DNA of 9,920 bases, taken from an uncultured Verrucomicrobia subdivision 3 bacterium (GTDB lineage: Bacteria; Verrucomicrobiota; Verrucomicrobiia; Limisphaerales; UBA11358). Positions 1 to 5,187 of the stretch are shown piece after piece (position 1 is the stretch's first letter; each line of letters starts with the position of its first letter). The notes under the pieces are model-generated. The model saw only the letters and a program-made list of their open reading frames with translations, was not told where the DNA came from and did not search any database. Location: assembly GCA_903861445.1 (NCBI GenBank), contig CAIOUK010000058.1, forward strand, positions 1 through 9,920, read 5' to 3'. The position numbers and the translations under genes were made by a program.

Positions 1-444
1 GACGGCTGCCGCATTGATGCCGATGGCGACTACTGGTTGCTCGGCCGCGTGGACGATGTCGTCAATGTCTCCGGCCACCGCATCGGCACTGCAGAAGTCG
101 AAAGCGCGCTCGTGAGCCATCCGAAGGTGGCCGAAGCCGCGGTCGCGCCCATGCCGCACGACATCAAAGGCCAGGCGCTCTACGCGTTCGTGACGTTGAA
201 GGACGGCGAAACCGAGAGCGAAGAATTAAAGAAAGACATTGCGCTCCACGTCCGCAAAGAAATCGGCGCCATCGCCGTGCCGGATAAAATCCAGTTCGCG
301 CCCGGCCTGCCGAAGACGCGCTCCGGCAAAATCATGCGCCGCATCCTGCGCAAGATTGCCGAGAACCAGACCGACCAAATCGGCGACACCAGCACGCTCG
401 CCGATCCCGGCGTCGTGGATGCGTTGGTGAAGGGAAAACAGTGA
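1..444 (+). CDS. acs: Acetyl-CoA synthetase (AMP-forming), C-terminal 147 residues, 5' truncated by window
   Basis: The reading frame is open from base 1, so the start lies outside the window. Acs activates acetate to acetyl-CoA through acetyl-AMP in the cytoplasm. What remains is the mobile C-terminal domain of the ANL adenylating superfamily. It contains the hinge-region motif GRVDDVVNVSGHRIGTAEVE, which is close to the Acs signature. Near the end, TRSGKIMRRILRKIA carries the catalytic lysine (codon 328-330); in this family that lysine is the target of regulatory acetylation. The tail reads GDTSTLADPGVVDAL, a typical Acs ending. The domain looks intact, with no frameshift. Propionyl-CoA synthetase is a relative, but the tail and the SGHRIGTAE context favour Acs. 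The stop is TGA at 442-444. The gene is followed after 45 bp by a small gene on the same strand. Confidence 0.95.
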   Translation, partial: DGCRIDADGDYWLLGRVDDVVNVSGHRIGTAEVESALVSHPKVAEAAVAPMPHDIKGQALYAFVTLKDGETESEELKKDIALHVRKEIGAIAVPDKIQFAPGLPKTRSGKIMRRILRKIAENQTDQIGDTSTLADPGVVDALVKGKQ

Positions 445-453
445 TTCACGCGC

Positions 454-481
454 TTGCTTGAACGAGAAAATTGACTAGAAT
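454..481 (+). promoter_or_regulatory. Candidate sigma70-type promoter for the small membrane protein gene
   Basis: TTGCTT (454-459) and TAGAAT (476-481) are separated by 16 bp. The ATG at 490 begins 8 nt after the -10 box, so a transcript from here would be leaderless or nearly so. No Shine-Dalgarno sequence precedes the ATG, which is consistent. The boxes are imperfect and this is a visual call only. Confidence 0.3.
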
Positions 482-489
482 TGCCGCCA

Positions 490-645
490 ATGAAATTTAC
501 GTTAGCCATCCTGACTTTTGTGGCGTTCGCCTTCTTCATCAGTTGGGGAATTGTCATGATGATGCACGGTTCGCCGTGGCTGCTGCTGGCGTCCGTCGGC
601 GTGTTCCTCGGCACGTTCATCAAATTCGGCTGCCTGTCACACTGA
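490..645 (+). CDS. Small two-helix membrane protein, 51 aa, function unknown
   Basis: I do not recognise a family. The ATG at 490 opens a 51-codon frame ending TGA at 643-645. The product begins MKFTLAILTFVAFAFFISWG, a hydrophobic segment of about 20 residues that could be a first membrane helix or signal anchor. After a short MMMHGSPW loop comes a second hydrophobic stretch (about residues 30-46, LLLASVGVFLGTFIKFG), then a polar end with a cysteine. Two closely spaced helices with a short turn suggest a hairpin inner-membrane protein. It lies 45 bp after acs on the same strand and may be expressed from its own promoter. It ends just before a REP-like hairpin pair that could terminate or stabilise its mRNA. 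The coding call rests on hydrophobic periodicity, a clean ATG and the otherwise empty gap. Without homologues it remains moderate. Confidence 0.6.
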   Translation: MKFTLAILTFVAFAFFISWGIVMMMHGSPWLLLASVGVFLGTFIKFGCLSH

Positions 646-666
646 ACCTTGCGGTTGGCCACCATC

Positions 667-738
667 GGTAGGGCGGAGCTGCTGCTCCGCCTATTAACCC
701 AGTCTCCCTAGATGGCGGCGGCGCACCGCCGCCCTACC
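667..738. repeat. Head-to-head pair of REP-like palindromes with GTAG heads (BIME-like)
   Basis: Two perfect hairpins lie in opposite orientation. The left one (672-691) pairs GGCGGAGC with GCTCCGCC around a 4-nt loop. The right one (714-733) pairs GGCGGCGG with CCGCCGCC around a 4-nt loop. Each has the same outer head, GGTAGGGCGG: 667-676 on the + strand and its exact complement at 729-738. Stem sequences differ but head and geometry are shared. A GTAG tetranucleotide beside a palindrome is the known hallmark of REP sequences processed by RAYT (TnpA-REP, Y1/IS200-like) transposases, and inverted pairs are the known BIME arrangement. The element lies between convergent genes (stops at 645 and 746), so it may also act as a bidirectional terminator or mRNA 3'-end stabiliser. 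No transposase is in the window. Confidence 0.75.
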
Positions 739-745
739 TGCCCTA

Positions 746-2116
746 TTACCTCGTCGGCACCGGAAATCTTTGCTGCATGGTGGCGAGAATTTGCGCCCAC
801 GTCTGATTGCCCCCGCTCCTGACTCCCACTGCGATGCCCGAGGCATAAGCCGTCGCTGCTGAAGTTCCCTGCACCAGCCACGCCGTGCTGCCCAAATAAA
901 TCACACTCGACCCCGGCAACGCGATGGCGATAAAACTGCCGTAATTGGAATACGACGCGAGCTGGCCACCTTGCGTGGCTCCTACGGCAATCACGCCGGA
1001 AATCGCCGCCGGATACGTCGGCGTGTTCACCGGTTGGTTGCCCGCCGCCGCAAAAACCACAATGCCGCGCGCCATCGCCTGCTGGAGGATGTCGGAAAGA
1101 ATCGCGCTGTCACTGGTGCCGCCGAGACTCAGGTTCAAGACCGTCGCGCCGCCATTCACCGCCGCCTGCACGCCGAGTGCCACGTTCCACGTCGTCGCCG
1201 ACTCGCTGTTGCCATAAACATCCACGGGCAAAATCTGCGCGGACGTGCTGCCGCCCTGCGCCGCCATCGCGCGCAGAATGGTCTCGGCCATGCTCGTCGC
1301 GTGCGTGGGATCGGTGCTGCTCAAATCCACCGTGTCGCCGGTGATGGAAACAGGCTTGAGGAGAAACTTATCGAGGTCGGCACCGAGCGATTGCACCGGC
1401 GTGTCAATTAAGCCGACGATGACGCGGCCGGAATCACCCGGCGGATTGAGCGTGAGCGAGACGGGACCGACGGGCGCATTGGCAATTTTCTGCGGCGACA
1501 CCGGCGGGTCGAGAATTTGGTTGTATTCCACGGCGGCCACGTCGGAATTGGATTTCAATTTGCCGAGCGCGGCGTCCGTGGCCGCAACGTCGTCAAATTG
1601 CAGCCGGTAAATCCCCAGCTTGTCGTCGCGCCCGGTGACTTTTGCGCCCAGCGATTTCGCCAGCGCGTCAATGTCCGTGCCGGGCTTCACTTTCAAGATA
1701 AGTTCGTTGGGAACGTGCTTCGCCACAGTCGTCGTTTGATTCGTGGTGGCGACGTTCACCCGCTTGGTGGCGGCGCGCATGACGGTGGCAAAAACGTAGA
1801 GTTGGTCGGCCTCGTTGGTCTGCGGGACAAAGGCGAAATTCAAATCGCCGAGCAGCTTCTTGAGTGCCTCGCCGGACGGCAGATTGGAAAACTTCGCGTC
1901 GGCCTTTCGGTCAATGTCCGGTTCCACAAAAATGTGCCAGCCGGTCTGATGCGCGATGTCGGTCAGCAACGGCAAAAGTTTTTCGCCCCGGATGTCCGCG
2001 CTGACGTGGTTGCTGGCGGTCTGCCAGGACAGGAAATTAGTCGCCGCCCCGGCGCACGCACCCGTTAAGCCGCCAAGCAGCAGAATCAGTAAAAAAAGTT
2101 TAGCAAGCAGGCGCAT
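746..2116 (-). CDS. Secreted S8 (subtilisin-like) serine peptidase with N-terminal STN-like domain
   Basis: The predicted product is 456 aa. Residues 1-25 form a signal peptide (basic start, then LFLLILLLGGLTGA). A cysteine at 21 is not in a good lipobox, so export as a soluble or anchored protein is likelier than lipidation. Residues about 38-110 resemble an STN domain (the short N-terminal module of secretins and TonB receptors). Residues about 134-202 (VPNELILKVKPGTDIDAL... to VAAVEYN) resemble the N-terminal prodomain of fervidolysin-type subtilases. The catalytic domain spans about 230-456. The charge-relay residues are visible: Asp238 (GLIDTP), His272 (THATSMA), oxyanion Asn360 (AAAGN) and Ser419 (GTSAATA). 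The motifs around His and Ser deviate from HGTHVAG and GTSMAAP, but no catalytic residue is missing. It follows rfbB by 48 bp and may have its own promoter. Stop is TAA at 746-748. The substrate is unknown. Confidence 0.88.
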   Translation of the reverse strand: MRLLAKLFLLILLLGGLTGACAGAATNFLSWQTASNHVSADIRGEKLLPLLTDIAHQTGWHIFVEPDIDRKADAKFSNLPSGEALKKLLGDLNFAFVPQTNEADQLYVFATVMRAATKRVNVATTNQTTTVAKHVPNELILKVKPGTDIDALAKSLGAKVTGRDDKLGIYRLQFDDVAATDAALGKLKSNSDVAAVEYNQILDPPVSPQKIANAPVGPVSLTLNPPGDSGRVIVGLIDTPVQSLGADLDKFLLKPVSITGDTVDLSSTDPTHATSMAETILRAMAAQGGSTSAQILPVDVYGNSESATTWNVALGVQAAVNGGATVLNLSLGGTSDSAILSDILQQAMARGIVVFAAAGNQPVNTPTYPAAISGVIAVGATQGGQLASYSNYGSFIAIALPGSSVIYLGSTAWLVQGTSAATAYASGIAVGVRSGGNQTWAQILATMQQRFPVPTR

Positions 2117-2123
2117 GATTTAG

Positions 2124-2151
2124 TTGATACTTGGAACTCCGGCGCAGTCAA
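2124..2151 (-). promoter_or_regulatory. Candidate sigma70-type promoter for the S8 peptidase gene
   Basis: On the minus strand, TTGACT (complement of 2146-2151) and TATCAA (complement of 2124-2129) are 16 bp apart, in the 48-bp gap after rfbB. The ATG (2116) starts only 7 nt past the -10 box, again implying a leaderless message, and no Shine-Dalgarno sequence is present. The -35 box is 5/6 to consensus and the -10 box 4/6. This is a visual call. Confidence 0.35.
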
Positions 2152-2164
2152 AGCGTTCAGACAA

Positions 2165-3175
2165 TTATTTCTTCAAAACCGAGCTCACCCACTCCTGATT
2201 ATCAAGATACCAGCGGGTGGTTTCACGGATGCCCTGTTCAAATTTGTGCGCGGGCGTCCAGCCGAGTTCGCGCTGAATCTTGGTAGCGTCAATCGCGTAA
2301 CGGTGGTCGTGGCCGGGCCGATCCTTGACGAAGGTGATGAGCGAACGGGAATTGCCGCCGAACTGCGGCGCGAATTCGTCAATCGTGTCGCAGATAAGCT
2401 GGACGATGTGGATATTCGCCCATTCATTGTGACCGCCGATGTTGTAGGTCTCGCCGAGCGCGCCGCGATTCACCACCGTCCACAACGCTTCCGCGTGGTC
2501 GCGCACATAAAGCCAGTCGCGCACGTTCATGCCGTCGCCGTAGACGGGAATGGCCTTCCGCGCCAGCACGCTTTGGATGACGACGGGAATGAGTTTCTCG
2601 GGAAATTGAAACGGCCCGTAGTTGTTGGAGCAATTCGTGATGACCGTCGGCAAACCGTAGGTGTGATGATAGGCGCGAACGAGAAAATCCGACGACGCCT
2701 TGCTGGCGGAATACGGCGAATTCGGCGCGTAAGAAGTCGTTTCCGTGAACAAACCGGTCGCACCGAGCGAACCGTAAACTTCGTCGGTGGAAACGTGATG
2801 AAACTTTTTGCCGGCGAAATTGCCGTTCCAAGATCCACGGCAGGCTTCGAGCAGATTGAACGTGCCGAGAATGTTGGTCGTGATGAAATCGCCCGGGCCG
2901 GTAATGGAACGGTCCACGTGGGATTCTGCGGCAAGATGCATGACGTGGGTGATGCCGTGCTGCTGAACCACGCGCAGCGTGTCCGCCTTGTCACGCAAAT
3001 CCACTTTTTCAAAAACATATTTCGGATGCCGCGCCACCTGCTTCAGATTTTCCAGCCGCCCGGCATAGGTCAGGCAGTCGAGATTGACGAGCTTGGCGAC
3101 GCGCGCATCGTCAATGACGTGGTGGATCAGGTTGGAGCCGATAAAGCCTGCGCCGCCGGTGATGAGTAGGTTCAT
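2165..3175 (-). CDS. rfbB: dTDP-glucose 4,6-dehydratase
   Basis: RfbB (RmlB) converts dTDP-glucose to dTDP-4-keto-6-deoxyglucose in the cytoplasm, the second step to dTDP-L-rhamnose. The 336-aa product is full length for the family. Residues 7-13 (GGAGFIG) form the NAD-binding glycine motif. The active site is visible as Thr130-Asp131-Glu132 in STDEVYG, with the Tyr155/Lys159 pair in YSASK. SNNYGPFQFPEKLIP (from 183) and KDRPGHDHRYAID (from 284) are the substrate-binding signatures of RmlB. The ATG at 3175 is chosen because the protein then begins MNLLITGGAG like its relatives. An in-frame ATG at 3238 would add 21 residues read from a repeat and is unlikely. The gene lies 92 bp downstream of the RmlD-like gene; the gap is an inverted repeat that could alter its expression relative to the upstream genes. 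Confidence 0.95.
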   Translation of the reverse strand: MNLLITGGAGFIGSNLIHHVIDDARVAKLVNLDCLTYAGRLENLKQVARHPKYVFEKVDLRDKADTLRVVQQHGITHVMHLAAESHVDRSITGPGDFITTNILGTFNLLEACRGSWNGNFAGKKFHHVSTDEVYGSLGATGLFTETTSYAPNSPYSASKASSDFLVRAYHHTYGLPTVITNCSNNYGPFQFPEKLIPVVIQSVLARKAIPVYGDGMNVRDWLYVRDHAEALWTVVNRGALGETYNIGGHNEWANIHIVQLICDTIDEFAPQFGGNSRSLITFVKDRPGHDHRYAIDATKIQRELGWTPAHKFEQGIRETTRWYLDNQEWVSSVLKK

Positions 3176-3180
3176 ATTTT

Positions 3181-3270
3181 TTAGCCACAGATTTTCACAG
3201 ATTGAACACAGATAAAGACAAAATCGTGCTCGAACCAAATCTGTGTTTCATCTGTGCCATCTGTGGCTTA
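3181..3270. repeat. CACAGAT-array inverted repeat between sugar genes
   Basis: The left arm (3181-3213) carries CACAGAT at 3186, 3196 and 3207. The right arm (3239-3270) carries the complement ATCTGTG at 3239, 3250 and 3259. Read on the opposite strand, the right arm matches the left at roughly 28 of 33 positions, starting from an AGCC next to the outermost heptamer. About 25 bp of unrelated sequence separates the arms. The mRNA of the operon could fold this into a long imperfect hairpin. From memory, similar dispersed CACAGAT repeats occur between genes of many bacterial genomes, including Verrucomicrobiota. The right edge coincides with the stop codon (3268-3270) of the RmlD-like gene. Confidence 0.75.
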
Positions 3271-4218
3271 ATTTTCTGACTTCCAGTTTTTCAGCGAATG
3301 TTCCAGCGCCTCTTCGACGCAGCGAATTTTTACCCCTGCCGATAGCAGTTTGGATACATCCAACACACAGTTCGAGCGCGGCGTCTTGGCAGCGGTCTGA
3401 TAAAACTCCGTGTCGTCCTTCCAAAACTCAAATTGGCGTGCCGGCTTCAAGATTTTTTCAATCTGCTCCACGACGTGCCGGGTGGTGACGTAGCCGGGGT
3501 TCGTCACATTGTAGCAGCCGAACGGTGCGCGCAGTTCCCAGGTGTCGAGACAGGCTTTGACGAAATCCGCGCGATGGGAAATGGAGTTCACATTGTCATA
3601 GACCTTCGCGTAGCGTTGCACTTTGCTCAGGTAATTACGCTGGTTGTCAAACTCGTCGAACGGAATCCGCAGCCGCCAGATGTAACTCTGGCCGATACCC
3701 GCCATCGCCTCCTCGCCCATCGCCTTGGTGCCGCTGTAAAAACTGCACGGCAGATTGCGGAAAGAAAAGTTCGGTGCGTCAGCTTCGGTAAAGCCAAGCA
3801 CGGACGTAGATTTCTTTTCCACCAACGCGTGCAGTGCCGGTTGGGTCATATCCTTTTCCACGCGCACCGTGCCGTCCCCGGAGATTTTTGCGCCGGAATA
3901 AATACAACCGGACGAAACGTGGCCCCACGGCACACCCGCCACCGCGCACGCGTGCGCAATGGTTTGCGGCAGCAGTGTGTTACCGACCAGCGTGCCGGCC
4001 TTGTCGAGTTCGCACGCATCCACGTTTGGTTTGCCCGTGTAGCCGGCGGCGTTGATGACGAACGATGGTTTCTTGGTGCGAAGAAATCCCAACAGCAAAT
4101 CAAATCGTGAGTAATCAAGCTGCAGCCGGGAGAGCGGCAGGAAATCTAATTTACGACGCTTCAATTCAGAGGCGAAAGCCGAGCCGATGTAACCCGAAGC
4201 ACCAAGGAGTAAAATCAT
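3268..4218 (-). CDS. NRS/ER-like nucleotide-sugar 3,5-epimerase/4-reductase (RmlD superfamily)
   Basis: A 316-aa extended-SDR protein in a rhamnose cluster. Residues 6-12 (GASGYIG) bind the nucleotide cofactor. The catalytic Tyr161/Lys165 pair is in FYSGTKAMGEE. Classical RmlD (dTDP-4-dehydrorhamnose reductase) has motifs like NAAAYT and STDYVFDG. Here residues 56-70 read NAAGYTGKPNVDACE and residues 102-107 read SSGCIY. As I recall them, these and the later RLRIPF, RNYLSKVQRY and YNVTNPG segments match the plant and mimivirus epimerase/reductase NRS/ER (the C-terminal half of plant RHM). In that family a cysteine in the GCI motif and the SDR lysine are implicated in epimerisation; Cys105 and Lys165 would be the equivalents. 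If so, it makes both the 3,5-epimerised and reduced product, so no RfbC is needed. It starts 6 bp after the rfbA stop (same operon). Automatic annotation would probably call it rfbD. The family assignment is strong, the bifunctional role is inferred. Confidence 0.85.
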   Translation of the reverse strand: MILLLGASGYIGSAFASELKRRKLDFLPLSRLQLDYSRFDLLLGFLRTKKPSFVINAAGYTGKPNVDACELDKAGTLVGNTLLPQTIAHACAVAGVPWGHVSSGCIYSGAKISGDGTVRVEKDMTQPALHALVEKKSTSVLGFTEADAPNFSFRNLPCSFYSGTKAMGEEAMAGIGQSYIWRLRIPFDEFDNQRNYLSKVQRYAKVYDNVNSISHRADFVKACLDTWELRAPFGCYNVTNPGYVTTRHVVEQIEKILKPARQFEFWKDDTEFYQTAAKTPRSNCVLDVSKLLSAGVKIRCVEEALEHSLKNWKSEN

Positions 4219-4224
4219 AATTTA

Positions 4225-5103
4225 TTAAAGCAGTCGCTTCGCCTCGGCCACGACTTCCTGTTCGAGATAGGCGCGGTATTCGCAATGGGGCATCGCACCG
4301 ACAATTCTTTCCAGCTGTGCCAGCGAGACGAAGCCCTGCCGAAACGCCGCCTCTTCGGGACAGCCGATTTTGATGCCGGCACGTTTTTCAATCGTCTGCA
4401 CATACGCGCTGGCCTCGTGCAGGCTGCTGCTGGTGCCGGCGTCCAGCCACGCAAACCCGCGCGCGAGCCGTTGAACGTGCAACTGGCCGCGCTTAAGATA
4501 TTCCACGTTCACGGCGGTGATCTCCAGTTCACCGCGCGCCGACGGCTTCAGATTTTTGGCGATGTCCACCACCTGATTGTCGCAGATGTAAAGTCCCGGC
4601 ACGGCGTAGTTGCTTTTTGGCGATTTCGGCTTTTCCTCAATGGAAACGGCCTTGCCGCTCTCATCAAACTCCACCACGCCGTAGCGTTCCGGGTCGTTGA
4701 CGTGATAACCGTAAATGGTTTCGCCGCTTTTGAATTCCGCAAACGCTTTATAAAACGAGTCGCCACCGTAAAAAATATTATCGCCGAGGATCAGCGTCAC
4801 GTTGTCCTTGCCGATAAAGCTTTCTGCAATGAGAAATGCCTGGGCGATGCCCGCCGGTTTTTCCTGGACGCGATAATCAATCGTCACGCCGAAGCGCGAG
4901 CCGTCACCAAGCAATTGTTGAAAGCGGGGCAAATCTTGCGGCGTGGAGATTAGGCACAGCTCGCGGATGCCGCCCTCAATGAGCGTCGTGAGCGGGTAAT
5001 AAACCATCGGCTTGTCATAGACCGGCTGGAGCTGCTTACTCGCGACCAGCGTGAGCGGGTAGAGCCGCGAACCGGCGCCGCCGGCGAGGATGATGCCTTT
5101 CAT
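4225..5103 (-). CDS. rfbA: Glucose-1-phosphate thymidylyltransferase
   Basis: RfbA (RmlA) joins glucose-1-phosphate and dTTP to make dTDP-glucose, the entry step of the rhamnose pathway. The 292-aa product is full length. Residues 6-18 (LAGGAGSRLYPLT) are the nucleotidyltransferase signature, followed by KQLQPVYDKPMVYYPL. Asp108 in LGDNIFYG and Asp221 in WLDAGT are the expected metal-binding positions. EEKPKSPKSNYAVPGLY (from 156) is the family substrate motif. One deviation: the usual ELEITDxN reads ELEITAVN (Ala197); the effect is unknown. The start at 5103 gives the canonical MKGIILAGG beginning. It is the first gene of the sugar operon. The clpC terminator lies just upstream, leaving about 40 bp for a promoter. 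Confidence 0.96.
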   Translation of the reverse strand: MKGIILAGGAGSRLYPLTLVASKQLQPVYDKPMVYYPLTTLIEGGIRELCLISTPQDLPRFQQLLGDGSRFGVTIDYRVQEKPAGIAQAFLIAESFIGKDNVTLILGDNIFYGGDSFYKAFAEFKSGETIYGYHVNDPERYGVVEFDESGKAVSIEEKPKSPKSNYAVPGLYICDNQVVDIAKNLKPSARGELEITAVNVEYLKRGQLHVQRLARGFAWLDAGTSSSLHEASAYVQTIEKRAGIKIGCPEEAAFRQGFVSLAQLERIVGAMPHCEYRAYLEQEVVAEAKRLL

Positions 5104-5112
5104 TTGCTAAAT

Positions 5113-5142
5113 AGCGTAAAATTTAACCGCAGATTTCGCCAA
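5113..5142 (-). promoter_or_regulatory. Candidate promoter for the rfbA operon
   Basis: On the minus strand, TTGGCG (complement of 5137-5142) and TACGCT (complement of 5113-5118) are 18 bp apart. The space between the clpC terminator and the rfbA ATG is so short that an operon promoter must lie here, unless transcription reads through. The match to consensus is poor, particularly the -10 box. The ATG would be 9 nt beyond it. Confidence 0.25.
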
Positions 5143-5171
5143 CAAAAAAGCCGCGTTGAAAAACGCGGCTT
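5141..5171 (-). terminator. Intrinsic (rho-independent) terminator of clpC
   Basis: A perfect 10-bp stem, AAGCCGCGTT (5148-5157) with AACGCGGCTT (5162-5171), encloses a 4-nt loop. On the minus strand the stem is followed directly by a T-rich run (complement of 5141-5149). It lies 16 bp past the clpC stop. The + strand side lacks a T run, so it works in the clpC direction. It separates the protein quality-control cluster from the sugar operon. Confidence 0.9.
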
Positions 5172-5187
5172 GAAAACTAATTTTGCC

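Noticed and set aside
180..665. 161-codon minus-strand frame across the acs end and the small membrane gene
   Set aside because: It overlaps a certain Acs coding region, has no motif, and its composition looks like shadow translation.
2246..3169. 307-codon open frame on the + strand opposite rfbB
   Set aside because: It is antisense to an unmistakable RfbB, its product is Arg/Val-rich with no family motif, and it is a typical by-product of high GC at third positions.
3176..3238. Longer rfbB start adding 21 residues
   Set aside because: The extension is read from the CACAGAT repeat, and RfbB proteins start directly at the glycine-rich motif.
3181..3270. CRISPR array from the repeated CACAGAT units
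   Set aside because: Repeats are only 7 bp with 2-4 bp between them and switch orientation; there are no spacers and no cas genes.
3433..4110. 225-codon + strand frame opposite the RmlD-like gene, and similar ones at 4285-4953 and 5894-6499
   Set aside because: All lie fully antisense to well-supported genes and show low-complexity composition without recognisable domains.
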